Made by a program: the position numbers and the translations under genes. DNA of 64,000 nt from Gentiana macrophylla (taxonomy: Eukaryota > Streptophyta > Magnoliopsida > Gentianales > Gentianaceae). Below are positions 45,901-57,608 of the stretch, piece after piece. Where the stretch lies: assembly GCA_026214975.1 (NCBI GenBank), contig CM047815.1:76661299-76725298 (forward strand). Reading direction: 5' to 3'. Positions within the stretch are counted from its first letter, which is position 1. Each line of letters opens with the position of its first letter. Under the pieces are notes generated by a model. The model was not told the origin of the DNA, did no database searches, and was given only the letters and a program-made list of their open reading frames with translations.

Positions 45901-48900
45901 TAAGATCTAACAACTTATACTGAATACATAAAAACTGGGAGTCCAGGAATTACATGAATCCAGCCAATGAAAAAGGATAATCCACAATACATCTTTCATA
46001 AAAACTTGTAGGAAGGCCAAGTGAACATTTTTATCCACGTCAATGAATGCTATTCGCAGAAAGTGTTTTTGGCAACTGATTTAGCGCTCCCAAACTTTTT
46101 TGAGTAAAACGGTGAGGATTATGGAAGGCAGGCCATCTCCTTTTCACTTAAACTTGTAATGCATCATATTATAAGAAGCCTTAGCTTATTTCTATACGAG
46201 ATGTGGAAACGGTCCCTTCCAGAAATATAAGGTAGAGCTGCATATAATAGGCCTACAATGGCAAGCCTTTCCCCAAACCCCACATAGGCGGAATGAATCT
46301 ATGCATGGGTCTACCTTTTTCTGTGTTGGTACAGTTCCATATATACTTGGTGGAATGCTAGCTCAAGTGCTACTAAAACCAAAGAAGAAGAAATGTGACA
46401 AGTACAGGCAGCCAAGACAATTAGCAGAAGAAGTATAAGCTTCCAAGTTGTAACCAAATAATCATAAAAGAAAACTATTTATCTATGCAAATCATTCGTG
46501 GCATATGATGCCAGTGACAGGAAAAATAGGCACGTCGTTGAAGCCAGTTCCAAGAGATGCTTACTTTGCAGAGCTCTAAAATCGGTGAAATATGATGGCT
46601 TCTTAGGGTAATCTTGTATTTACCCTTTTCAGCTTCCTCTAACATCTGCAAGTGAAAATCAATGTGTGTTACTCAAGGATAATCATCAAGAAGCTGATAT
46701 TAAGAAGACAAATTTCAAAATGAGAATGCTTAAATTTTGTTTCTTTCAGGCTTTTTGACATCAAAACACAAATGTTGCAACAGACTGCTAAATAATTCCA
46801 TAAAAAATGAATGAAAAGGAAAAAAGGCCCAACAACATATTTCCCAAATATGCCTTTTGCAACAATGTAAAGCCTAGAAATGCAAGAACTAGTATGACTA
46901 TCATAGTGCATTTATAAAATGCCAAGGAAAATCCAAGTAAAAGGTCATAATGTATCACTAATATACTATGTAACCACGAGAAATTGGTCTCGAACGCATC
47001 TGTGTAACCATTTCACCCTTCCAATATCTACAAGTGTTACGCCTTCCAGCAAACACAGTGTAACGATTATTGTATTCTATGGGATGGGGCTTGAATTTGT
47101 CAAATGTATACATTACAGTACATCGTAAAATGACACATAACTTAAGAAAATTATTGCAAGTAACACAAAGTTGAATCCGAGCAAAATTATTAAAGATGAG
47201 CATGTTAAACCTTGATGAACTCTTGGGGCAACCCAGCTAGCTCAAGCTGACTGAAAATAAGAAACGAGGTATCATCTTTCAAATTGCTTATATATTGCAA
47301 GCTCAGATCATTCAAGCATATCTTCAAGCGATGAAGTTCCTCTCTCTTGGTTAAAGTGAGATTTAATCCATTCCTCTCAAAATCTTGCACCTGTCACTGA
47401 ATATTGAAGAATTAAATTTTGGAATAAGAACTCGAGTCAAGTGAATTAAAAAATCTGCCAAGTTCCCATTGAAGATTATATCAGGCCATAGTCTTATCTT
47501 ACATCAAAAGATGTTACAAATGTCTACAACATGTGAATGCAAATCACATGATGATTGATGACGATTTTTATTATTGATATTTGGAAGAAGAAAACAAGAG
47601 AGAAAACAAATAAGAGGATAAAGAAGTAACATGAATACATCAATAAAGAATAAGTGATACATGAAGATTTGTAATGGTGCATCTTTCTTATCATGAGAAG
47701 GCTGACACATGGTCCACCATCATTTACATAATATTCATTTGAAAGAGTACAGTAATCTCATACCAAGAACTGAATAAACCGTTTAGCTTCAGGACTCATC
47801 CAGTCCCCTCTAGAAATAACAGCTTTAACAACACGGTATACATCTTCACGCTTGCTGCAGTCAAACAACATAATTTTAGAATGACAATATTGACATGGTG
47901 GTTTCACAACCTCTAGCAAGAACACTTCATTTTTACACAAGCACATGCATGAAAAAATATCCAGACATGGTCTATTGACTATGACTGTGATCAAGGTAAT
48001 AAAATATAGCTCTCTATCTTCACCAAAACGATTCCAATCCATAAATCAACCATTGTCATAATAAGACAAAAACTCGTGCAAGTCTCAAGAATATATGCAG
48101 TCTATCTCAAGAAGACGTTACTTTGGATCTCTCTTATTCTTTTTTCCGGTTGAACAAGCTATCAAACTTAAAAGTAACTACTGGAGAAAGAAAAGTGAAA
48201 CAAACCAAAGTCACGATAACTAAGGCCCATTAAAAAAACTTAAAAACTCAAAGTAAAGCAAACCCACCCCCTATCCAAAAAAAAAAAAAGGCATCAAAAG
48301 TTCATACGGGACCAGTACTAGGGGCTCTAAGATCCTTACTAAATCTGCTACTATTTTGAGTCAAGAGTTTCGAAAAGTAGTATCTGACTTCATTGTTTTA
48401 GGGCTTTCAAAATAGTTCAGGGATTTGACAGTGAAAAACGTAAGTTATTTTTATTGGGAAAAAAAAGTTGGGGAAAGGAGAAATGGATTTTTTTTATTAT
48501 ATTGGGGGAGGGGATGGGGATTGAACTCTGGTTCTCACCAGGAAAGTGCAGCAATGGCCTTTACCACTAGGCCAGATCCAATCCCCAGATATAAAAGTTC
48601 TATCTAGTACCAATACAAAATATTTTGTATCAGGAAACAGAAATTATTTGACAGGGCTTAGACTGATTTTACATCAAGAAGTTTGAGTCTGTCTGGGATT
48701 TAAAAGGATTAAAAAAAGTAAGACCACTTCTTAGTCTATTTCTGGAAAGAATAGCTGTCTTCCATTTGGTGTTTGCAAGTAGTCTGTCTAGAAGAGCAAA
48801 AACTTTAAAAAAGGAAGGATACTGCTTATAGTAGTGCTTTATGGAAGTTGGAGAATATGCACTACTCACGATTTCTTGTCAACCCAAACAGCATATGAGC

Positions 48901-50042
48901 ACAAATCCAAATCCAAACAAAGTAAAAAACCAAAAGCCATTAAGAATGTGCCTATCAATTAGAAACTGATGACCGAATTTTTCCAGTTCAAGTTATAATT
49001 ACGGAAGAGGTAAATGAGTTACAAGAAATCTAACAGATAAGTTTTGCAACCTGCAAACTGAAACATGAGCATCGAGTTTTTGTTCAGCTTCAATACTGGC
49101 ATTGCGTACATCTTCAGAAGGTGATACAAACTTTGGGAAGACACAAGATTGAACAAGTGGGAATTGTTGTGCTTGTAATTCTGCTAGTGGTTCTATGACA
49201 TTTGCATAACATACCTGCAAACTCATTCAAGAATGAAAAATCTCATAAGAACAGCAAAAATTAGGCAGTCTATACACAGACACAATCATCACTGCAACAA
49301 GCTTTACACACTTGGACCTTTGTTTTTAAGTGCTCTTCGTGAATTTCTTCAACAATTCATTCCTATCATACTTATGACAATGCACGCCAGAAAGTGCTAC
49401 GATACAACTCTCAAAGGGAATGCCGCTACAATACAACTCGACCACAGACAGACAGATAGACAGACACAACTGCTACAAATTTATCAGCACGCTCACCTTG
49501 GTAAACATTAGTCAGAAGAACAAATTGAACTTATAACCAAAAAAGAAGGTAGATAACTTGCTATCACCTTGTCTAGAGGAACAGATGCAACAGAATCATG
49601 AACCGCCTTAGACTTGGCCACTATCTGGTCAGCCAGTCTCAGAATTTCCTGCGCAGATAGGTTGACTTGAACCTCTGATCCTCGTACCACTAAAAATTTG
49701 GAAATTCATTTAAATGAAAAGGAGTATTTCACATTGAAACAAAAAAATCTGAGTGTAGTAAATGAATGTGATGGAAAATGAAAGTAAACCATTCTTTCTG
49801 CGTGTTTTGGTGCGAGTGACAAAAGCATGAATGGCGAAGTTGACGGCGACGGCGATAACAGCAGCACCACCGGTCAGGGCTATGAGCTTATTGTAGCTTC
49901 TTCTTTTCTGTCCATCCACTTTTTCCACCTCCATTTTTGCCGAGAACTGAAAGCGGAGACTTCGAAGTCCAAACCCTTTTGCTGGCTGGTAGGTAGGTAA
50001 GCTAAACAAATGACAAATGGGAGGGAAAATGAAGGACTGCAC
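39930..50042 (-). CDS. Thimet-oligopeptidase-like zinc metallopeptidase (family M3), 20 exons
   Basis: Exons, 5' to 3': 50042-49790, 49689-49568, 49214-49051, 47854-47764, 47390-47211, 46645-46565, 45012-44935, 44313-44221, 44144-44060, 43925-43770, 43684-43564, 43486-43417, 42735-42628, 41886-41789, 41683-41638, 41379-41283, 41106-41033, 40943-40839, 40646-40566 and 40037-39930. The phases fit throughout and give 736 aa. The zinc site is HEFGH (His529, Glu530, His533; codons at 42631-42645) with Glu558 as likely third ligand at the family spacing. The enzyme class cuts short peptides. An N-terminal hydrophobic segment (ALTGGAAVIAVAVNFAIHAF) suggests a membrane anchor, as in the At1g67690-like plant branch. 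A second ATG at 49934 (residue 37) could be the true start; the upstream 36 residues might be a targeting peptide. The exon 9/10 junction is the least certain. Confidence 0.9.
41929..42376. mobile_element. Stowaway-like MITE interrupted by a second MITE (intron of the oligopeptidase gene)
   Basis: The left end TACTACCTCAGTCC (41929) and right end GGGGAGGGAGTA (42376) are the outer terminal repeats, separated by a second element (42081-42333). The right half resumes with CTTTACAACTATTGC. TA dinucleotides lie at the ends, as expected for Tc1/mariner-type MITEs. Confidence 0.7.
42081..42333. mobile_element. Inner Stowaway-like MITE nested in the outer one
   Basis: It starts TACCTCCATCCCAAAATATA and ends TTACGGGAAAGACGTAGTA, the decayed mirror of the CTCCCTCCGTCCC-type terminus common in plant Stowaway MITEs. 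About 250 bp, non-coding. Confidence 0.7.
43063..43308. mobile_element. Stowaway-like MITE (intron of the oligopeptidase gene)
   Basis: The left end TACCTCTGTCCCGTTTTATC and the right end AATAGGGACGGAGTTAGTA are inverted repeats of the Stowaway type bounded by TA. About 245 bp, in the intron between exons 12 and 13. Confidence 0.75.
46245..46325 (+). mobile_element. Possible degenerate SINE 3' region (intron of the oligopeptidase gene)
   Basis: CCTTTCCCCAAACCCCACAT followed by a GCATGGGTCTACC motif and a T-run resembles the 3' part of tRNA-derived plant SINEs. No box A or box B is preserved and no target duplication was found. Confidence 0.35.
48487..48590 (-). mobile_element. tRNA-derived SINE in an intron of the oligopeptidase gene
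   Basis: On the minus strand the head has a polymerase III box A (TGGCCTAGTGG, plus 48564-48574) and a box B (GAGTTCAATCC, plus 48518-48528) at tRNA-like spacing. A short A-rich tail follows (plus-strand T-run, 48488-48495). It lies between exons 3 and 4 in the same orientation as the host gene. No clear target duplication was found. Confidence 0.75.
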
Positions 50043-50079
50043 GAAATTGACTCTTCAACAACTCCTGATACGACTGCTC

Positions 50080-50116
<37 letters not shown>

Positions 50117-50558
50117 CGGAAACAAAATATACCGCCCACCCCAAGTGAAGTGACGACCGAATGGCGAATACAAGTGAGAAAGTTGTTCGAGTTCTTTTTA
50201 TTAAATTGAGTTGGAATATTTGTATTTTTTAAAGTGTATATTTTAAATAGTTTATAAGGGCGTTTTTAAAAAATTATGTTGTTTTTCTTATAAAAATTGT
50301 ATTATTTTTCAACGCTTGTACTTTTTTATGCAGACACACTCAAAATATCATTAGTTTTTATAAGGCGACAAAATTTAATCAACTTTCTCAAACTTCCTTT
50401 TAATTTTAATCCATAGGCTTAATTTTTAGGTTTTTTTTTTTATTTTGGACATTATGGGTCCGTTTTTTTATGGTTTAAAATTGTCGTCGTCAATGGGTTC
50501 AGTCGAGGAGACACCGGATTAGGAAGGCCCGCTGTAGAGCGGAATTGCAAATATTTGT
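50043..50558. promoter_or_regulatory. Shared upstream region between the oligopeptidase gene and the RING pseudogene
   Basis: About 515 bp separate the two divergent starts. It contains a ~35-bp poly-T tract (about 50082-50116) close to the oligopeptidase start. No TATA box is clear on either strand. A divergent promoter is an inference from layout only. Confidence 0.4.
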
Positions 50559-51003
50559 GTGAGCGCCATTCGTTTCGATTGGCCACCTTCTTCCTCCTCT
50601 TCTTCCTTGCACCATTTGCGAGACCTTTGCACATTTGATTTCTCAAATCAATCTCTCCTCCATTTCCTTCCTCTCTGGAGCATCAACGCTTTTTCGATTT
50701 GCGACAATCCAATTACGGTTCGAATCGATCCGGTGGAAGTTCAATATTCTTCGGTGGTGAAGATGATGACGTTGATCAAATGAGCTTCATTTCTGAATTA
50801 TTTAGCTCTCATCGCATGCAATTAGGTGTTCCGGATGAAGGGATTCTATTTTCGTTGAAGTCGGGTCTCAATCAGATTTGGAATGCACCGATGGCCTCGA
50901 GTTCAGAGTTATGGGATACGAATCCAATTACGAAGCATTAGAAGTTGTTTTTGGAGCAGAAATTGTCATTAATAGTGATGAATTCAATGATTGTGATATG
51001 GAG
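50559..51003 (+). pseudogene. RING-H2 E3 ubiquitin ligase pseudogene, 5' part
   Basis: The frame opens with MSAIRFDWPPSSSSSSLHHL, typical of the N-terminus of CIP8/RING1-like plant E3 ligases. It continues after shifts near 50690 and 50845 into an acidic region with an EFRV.GYES-type block. The gene is cut at 51003 by the gypsy element; its continuation is at 62914. The frameshifts mean it was, or has become, non-functional independently of the insertion. Confidence 0.75.
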
Positions 51004-51623
51004 TGACGATGGTATTGATAGACCTGGCCACGTGTCACATTTACAACATCCCAAGGTTAATGAAGAAAGATAGGAGGGAAGCTTGAAGGGCCAGGAGCCC
51101 TCCAATATTAAGACCTTACCCCAGGAGGGAGGTCCGCCCATCACCTGTCTGGCTATCGCGACGCAGCCGTGCCTAGCCGGCCAGTCGAGAGGTAGGACTT
51201 CGTGACTCAGTCGATACGACTGAGAGCTCCCACCAAAAGCCGACCGCTCTTTCCTTAAGTGGTAAATAACACATGTGCCTATATTATAGGAGAATCCTGG
51301 ATCACCGGAAGGAAATCCCATAATTCAAATATAATCATAATTATCTCTTGTCGAGAGATAAACACGTGATGATCCTTAGGGTTTAAGGATTCTACGACTT
51401 GTTTGACAAGAAAAGAGGTGAGACGCCTCCTATATAATCACCCTAAGGAACTACGAATGACTTGATTCCAATTTCTCTATTGGATACGTAGGCAACTTGA
51501 GAGAAAAACTACTCTCGTGCTCGCCTTAATCTTACACAAATCACGATCCCCATTGTCTTTGTTCTTGTTTGAATCGTCCTGTAGGTTATTCGGATCTCAG
51601 TAGGTGAATTCCAAAGATCATCA
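51004..51623 (+). repeat. 5' LTR of the Tat-type element
   Basis: 620 bp. A TATA-like box (CTATATAATC, about 51431) precedes the probable transcript start. Just downstream, AGCGCTAGAAGGAGGG (51627-51642) is the probable primer binding site. Confidence 0.92.
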
Positions 51624-51674
51624 ATTAAGCGCTAGAAGGAGGGCCTCTTGTGTTAACGATTCGATCAAGAAACT

Positions 51675-53223
51675 ATGATGGCACCACCAAAAAATACCGG
51701 AAAAAGGACCCAAACGGCGGCAGCTAGAGACGCTGGGGAAGTAGACCCAACTGCTACTACTAGCCAACCCCAAACCAACCCGGAGGAAACATTGGCGAGA
51801 TCCAAAGACAAAGAGAGCTTTGCTGGGCGCGCGTTACGTAATTTGGATGTCCCAGCGTTTAAGAGTGTACTAGGTTTAGCCCTAAAAGGGCGAGAAGAGG
51901 AAGCTCCAGAAAATATTGACCCAAAGGATAACCTGGCAAATAAGGAGGATAAAGGAGAAACTCTCTCCTCCACCTCCCATACGCACCACAGACAGGTTAA
52001 GGCTCAGGCCCAGGAGGCTGCCAGGGCGGAATTAGACGGGATCCTGGGAAAGAAGACGGACGATCTCTCTATCGGATCACCGTTCTCAGAGCAGATTTTG
52101 AACTACCCACGCCCGGAGAGATTTAAGATCCCAAAACTAGAAGCATATGACGGAACGAAAGACCCCCAGGACCACCTCTTTCAGTATCTAACGCACATGA
52201 ATTTAGACTGTGCACCCGAGGAGATGAAGTGCAAAGCCTTCCCGGCCTTACTTACGGGCAGGGCTCGTGAGTGGTTCCGGAAATTACCACCTCGGTCCAT
52301 CGAGAATTTTGAAACCCTGGCAAGAAGATTTCTGCAAGCTTTTGTCACAGCCAAACCTTTCCAGAGGAATGTCACGTACTCTCACTCACCATTCGCCGTA
52401 AAAGAAAGAAACAATCTTTGCGAGAAGACTAAAAGATTCAACGAGGAATCTAGGCAGGTCGGGAATGCAGAGGAACACCTCCTGATCACCTCTTTCGTAG
52501 CAGGTCTATGAGAAGGTAGATTGTATGCAAAGCTCAATGGCTGACTTCCGAAATCAATGGATGAATGCATGGATCTGGCCTACAAACATTGTCAGGGTGA
52601 GGAGGCCAACCGCCTAAAGAGGGAGTCGGAAGCTCCCAAGAAAGAGAGGTCGGATGACAGGTCTGAAAGAAAGCGTAAACCAAGATGGGACCGAGTGGTC
52701 GCACTGTAATGCACGGCTCGGGAAGAAAGGCGCCGCCAGGAAAGGGATTTTATCCTTTTAAATGTATCACGCGAGCGGTGTTCTCGCCATAATGCAAAGA
52801 AAAGGCATTGCCCGCACTCCACCTCCTATGAAGGGTCCCCGGGAAAAAAGGGATCAGACCAAATACTGTAAGTTTCATGAAGACATTGGTCACGACTCAG
52901 AGCAGTGCCGGGATTTACAGAGAGAGATCGACGCTGCTGTTATGGAAGGGAAACTCGATGAGGTCATAGATAGGTCCCGTAACCCAGAACCCCGGGGAAG
53001 ACGGGAATACAAAAGGAGAGATTTCGGTCATGACCGAAAGGATGATTACAGACGCGAAGGAGGATCCGCCCCAGACCTGAGGGCAGCGGATAATCGCCTA
53101 TCAATACCATTAATACCATCTCAGGCGGTCCGAGTACATCGTCCCGACCTGAGGAGCAAAGTGGCAACCGGGCGCCTACCAGTGCAGATTCAGGAAAGAG
53201 ACAGAGGTTGTCCGGGGAGGTAG
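51675..53223 (+). pseudogene. gag of the Tat-type element
   Basis: The first open stretch (51675-52511) is a gag capsid: a hydrophilic N-terminus, then the block FKIPKLEAYDGTKDPQDHL and the AREWFRKLP motif of plant gypsy gag. After stops at 52509, 52540 and 52707, similarity continues to a zinc-knuckle-like signature (YCKFHEDIGHDSEQC, about 52865-52909) and a basic region. The frame returns near 52760. Broken by at least three stops. Confidence 0.85.
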
Positions 53224-56200
53224 TTTACGGTCCACGGAACCCTCTCCCCCTTATTGTCAACAACGAAGGCTTGGTTATCGAGGCGGTAATCAACAAACAC
53301 ACGGTGAAGCGTATCTGTGTAGACACCGGAAGTGCAGTCAATGTGCTATACTACAATGTCTTTCGATCCAATGAAATTAAAGGATGCAGAGCTAGCACTG
53401 TGTCATCTCCGCTTATTCGATTTGCGGGACCACCGGTCCACCCCGTGGTATGATCGACTTACCATCCACCTTTGGAAAAGCACATCGGGACAGGATCCTT
53501 ATGGTGAGTTATGTGGTGGTCGTGGCCCCATCGGCCTACAATGTTATTATGGGGGCGACACGCCTAATAGATCTCATGAGCGGTAATCTCCCACTCACAT
53601 CGCTTGAAGTTCCCGACTTGGGAAGGGACGGCGAGAAGTCAAAGGTGACGTCGAAACAGCCATGAGTTGCTACACGACCACTGTAAACGGAAGAATGATG
53701 GTACAACAGGTATCTGTGGAGGAGTTGCTCCCAGAGGAAGAAGAAAGCTGGTCATCGGATGATAAAATCGATGTAGTAAATTTAGGGAAAGAGCGGGAAG
53801 GCTTGTCGGTCCAACATAGGATCATGGATCCCAGATCGCCTTAAGCGTAACTTATTAAGATCTTAAGGGAGTTCAGAGACGTATTTGCATGGAAAACAGA
53901 TGACATGCCAGGCTTATCCTCCGAGCTGGCCCTGCACAAGCTGCATGTTGACCCAGCCCGAAAACCGATCAGGCAGAAGAAAAGACAGTTCGCAAAAGAT
54001 CAAATGGAGGCCATTCAAAAGGAAGTTGAGAAGTTACTTCAGGCCGGGAATATACGAGAGGTGTTTTACCCGACCTGGCTCGCTAACCCAGTCGTGGTAA
54101 AGAAGCCAGATGGTAGCTGGCGAATGGGCGTAGATTTTACCGACCTGAACAAGGCATGCCCCAAGGATTGTTACCCACTGCCTAAAATCGACAGGTTAGT
54201 TGACTCGACAGTCGGTTTTGAAGTTTTCGCATTTCTAGACGCATATAAGGGTTACCATCAAATTGCTATGGACCCAGACGATGCAGAAAAAACGGCATTC
54301 ATAACAGAAGAAGGAACTTTCTGCTATGTTACTATGCCATTCGGATTAAAGAACGCTGGTGCCACTTATCAAAGAGCGAAGAATAAAATCTTCGAGAAGC
54401 AAATCGGAAATGCATGGAAGTCTACGTGGATGATCTCTTGATCAAGAGCGTGTCTCTCGACGATACATGACCGACGTCCGAGAAGTGTTCGGGTACTCAG
54501 CGCACCCAAATGAAACTCAATCCTAAAAAGTGCACGTTTGGGGTCAGGTCAGGTAAATTCCTGGGTTACATGATTTCAAAAGAAGGAATTAAGGCCAACC
54601 CGGATAAGGTCGAGGCCTTAAGAATGATGCCACCACCCAGAAGCATCAAGGAGGTGCAAAGGCTAACCGGCCGCATGGCCGCCCTGAGTAGGTTCCTATC
54701 CAAGTCGGCACAGCGTGCTTTACCGTTTTTTAAAATCCTGAGGAAAGCAAGTCCCTTCTAGTGGAATGAGGACAGTCATAAGGCATTTGACGATCTGAAG
54801 GAGTATTTGGCTGAGTTACCGATCCTGACGTCTCCTCAGGAAGGAGAAACTCTGCTTTTATACTTGGCAGTGGTTGACGAGGCAATCAGTGCAGTCCTAA
54901 TCAGAGAAGAAGGACACATACAAACACCCGTGTTTTATGTAAGCCGGGTTTTACATGGACCGGAACTCAGGTACACCAACGCGGAAAAACTAGCTTTGGC
55001 TCGCACACGCCTCTGAAAGTTACGACCATACTTCCAAGCACATTCCATCACCGTGGTCACGGACCAACCATCTGCGTCAAATCTTGGCACGACCAGACAC
55101 CTCGGGCAGACTAGCCAGATGGGTGATCGAGCTGGCAGAGTATGACCTGGACTACCAACCCCGGACTGCCGTAAAGCCCAGGCTTTAGCTGACTTCTTGG
55201 CTGAGGGAATTCAGGTCGAGACAGATAAAGAACAGCCAGCAGGGCAGGTCGATACCTGGACCCTTTTCGTTGACGGAGCATCTGGGAAAGAAGGAGCAGG
55301 GGCAGGTCTTTTGCTCCTCAGTCCAAAAGGGGAGGAATTCCCATATGCATTGCGCTTCAATTTCACGGCTACTAACAACGAGGCGGAATATGAAGCTTTA
55401 ATTACCGGGCTCCGACTGTCCAACAAGCTCGGAGCAGATAACCTACATGTATTCAGTGACTCCCAGCTGGTGGTTAACCACATTAAAGGAGAATATGAGG
55501 CAAAGGAGGAATCAATGAAGAAGTATCTGACAGCAGCACAGGCTTTGCTGAAAAACTTCAAGTCTGTCCAGATAGAACAAGTCTTTCGATCTAGGAACAA
55601 AAAAGCTGATGCCCTCTCCAAGTTGGCATCCAATTTCTTTTTAGATAAAAGAGTTCTGGTAGAACAGCTGGCCGAACGAAGTTATCTCCTAAGGGAAGTT
55701 CAACCGATTAGCCAACAAGCCACCTGGATGGACCCCATAACTTCCTATCTAAAGCATGGTATTTTACCAACTGACAAGGTTCAGTCCAGGAAGATCAAGT
55801 TACAAGCAAGCAGGTATGCTCTTTTTAGTGATATCCTATACAGACGATCGTTTATATCACCATGGCTTAGGTGTGCTACCCAGGAGGAAGGGAATTATCT
55901 ACTAAGGGAAATCCACCTCGGCATTTGTGGAAACCACGCAGGAGCCCAGACACTGGCTCGTAAATGCCGCTTGTTTGGATATTACTGGCCAACCATGCAA
56001 AGCGATGCAAACGAGCTGGTCAGGAGGTGCAAGTCATGCTAGGTGCATGATAACTTGTCTCACCAACCAAGCATGAAACATGATTCCTCCGGGTCTCCTT
56101 GGCCCTTTTATCGCGGGGGGGTAGATCTGGTTGGACCCTTCCCCGAGCTCCAGGTAACTTACAGTTTCTTGTCGTGGCTGTTGATTACTTTACTAAGTGG

Positions 56201-56955
56201 TGGAGGCCGAGGCCTTGACCACCATCACCGCGAAAGCCATACAGAATTTTTTGTGGAAGAATATCGTTTGTCGTTTTGGGATACCCAAGATCCTGGTGTC
56301 AGACAACGGAACGCAATTTGAGGATAGAAACGATCCAGTCATGGTGCGCCGAGTCGGGTATAGTCCAACATTTCACCTCTGCCGGTTACCCCAGGGCCAA
56401 CGGCCGTGTAGAGAGCGCACAAACAAGCGGCTCAAGGTTGGGTTGAAAAAGAGATTGGAAGAAGAGGGACAAGCATGGGTCGAACATTTGCCAAACATCC
56501 TTTGGGCATACAGAACGACTCCAAACTCGGCTACCGGAGAAACTCCTTTTGCCTTGGCCTATGGCTGTGAAGCGGTCATTCCGGCCGAAATAGGGCTCCC
56601 CTCCCCGAGGACCGAGCTCCATTCGAGCACAGATCAGGACATCGAGCTCATACACGCCAAGGACAATTTGGAAGAGGCCAGGGAAGTGGCCTATATCCGG
56701 ATGGCAAAGTATAAGCAGAGAATATCCCAATTACAACTCTAAAGTTAAGCATTCGTATTTCAAAGAAGGAGATTTGGTGTCATGGAAGAACGAGGTCGCT
56801 AAGCGTGGTCCCTGGGGAAGCTTGACCCGAACTGGGAAGGCCCGTACAGGGTGGTAAAAGTTCACGGCAAGGGTGCCTACCAGCTAGCTAATGCGAGTGG
56901 TCAGACCGTACCAAGAAGCTGGAATGCCAGCAACCTTAGAAAATTTTATGCCTGA
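53208..56955 (+). pseudogene. pol of the Tat-type element (protease, reverse transcriptase, archaeal-type RNase H, integrase)
   Basis: Protease: VDTGSAVNVLYY (about 53318-53353). Reverse transcriptase: 53905-54441 with MPFGLKNAGATYQ, and YVDDLL just after a frameshift (about 54420). A second RNase H (WTLFVDGASGKEGAGAG, ATNNEAEYEAL; from 55250) is of the type gained by Tat-lineage elements. Integrase: zinc finger ending RRCKSC before a TAG at 56040, core DLVGPFP (about 56128) in shifted frames, and the 3' part 56197-56742. An end block reads VRPYQEAGMPAT-like in shifted frames near 56905. Multiple stops and indels make this non-functional. Confidence 0.9.
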
Positions 56956-57090
56956 GACGAATCCAGGCCTGATTCTATATTTTCATTTTATGTTGTCTTT
57001 TTCAATAAAAGTGTTATCAAACACCTTTGATTTCTAATAAAATATGATTCTTTCGTGTTATATATTGTTATACTCTATAATGCGATTATT

Positions 57091-57541
57091 TTTTAACTGA
57101 GTCAGGTTATACTCAGAAGGTTTGCAAAAGTCAAACCTCCTCAGCCTGCAGATCAGGCTAAATTTTTAACAGAGTCCTGCAGGTCAGACCCAGAAAGCTT
57201 GAATACCACAAGCTTCCCGAGTCCTCAAACCAGGACAGGGTTTTAACTGAGTCAGGTCATACTCAGAAGGTTTGCAAAAGTCAAACCTCCTAAGTCTGCA
57301 GGTCAGGCAAAATTTTTAACTGCGTCCTGCAGGTCAGACCCAGAAAGCTTGAATACCCCAAGCTTCCCGAGTCCTCAAGCCAGGACAGGGTTTTAACTGA
57401 GTCAGGTCATACTCATAAGGTTTGCAAAAGTCAAACCTCCTAAGTCTGCAGGTCAGGCTAAATTTTAATCAAGGTCTCTCGCAGTCGTCGGACCAAAGCT
57501 TGAATACCCCAAGCTTCCCGAGTCCTCAAGCCAGGACAGGG
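57091..57541. repeat. 150-bp tandem repeat, three copies, downstream of pol
   Basis: TTTTAACTGAGTCAGG starts at 57091, 57241 and 57391, an exact 150-bp period. Each unit holds two related halves with CTGCAGGTCAG and AGCTTCCCGAGTCCTCAA. Short tandem repeats between pol and the 3' LTR are common in Tat elements. Confidence 0.92.
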
Positions 57542-57587
57542 TTTTATTAAAACTTAGTATGTCATCCAAACCTTCAGTAGTGCATGC

Positions 57588-57608
57588 CATACTGGGGGGG
57601 AAGGGGAC
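57588..57608 (+). other. Internal polypurine tract of the Tat-type element
   Basis: A run of GGGGGGGGAAGGGGA between the tandem repeats and the antisense frame. It has a counterpart near 18892 in the LARD-like element (seen there as a C run), so it is conserved in the family. Confidence 0.55.

Noticed and set aside
48510..48590. A genuine tRNA gene on the minus strand
   Set aside because: Box A and box B are present, but the sequence does not fold with a proper acceptor stem, and it has an A-rich SINE-type tail.
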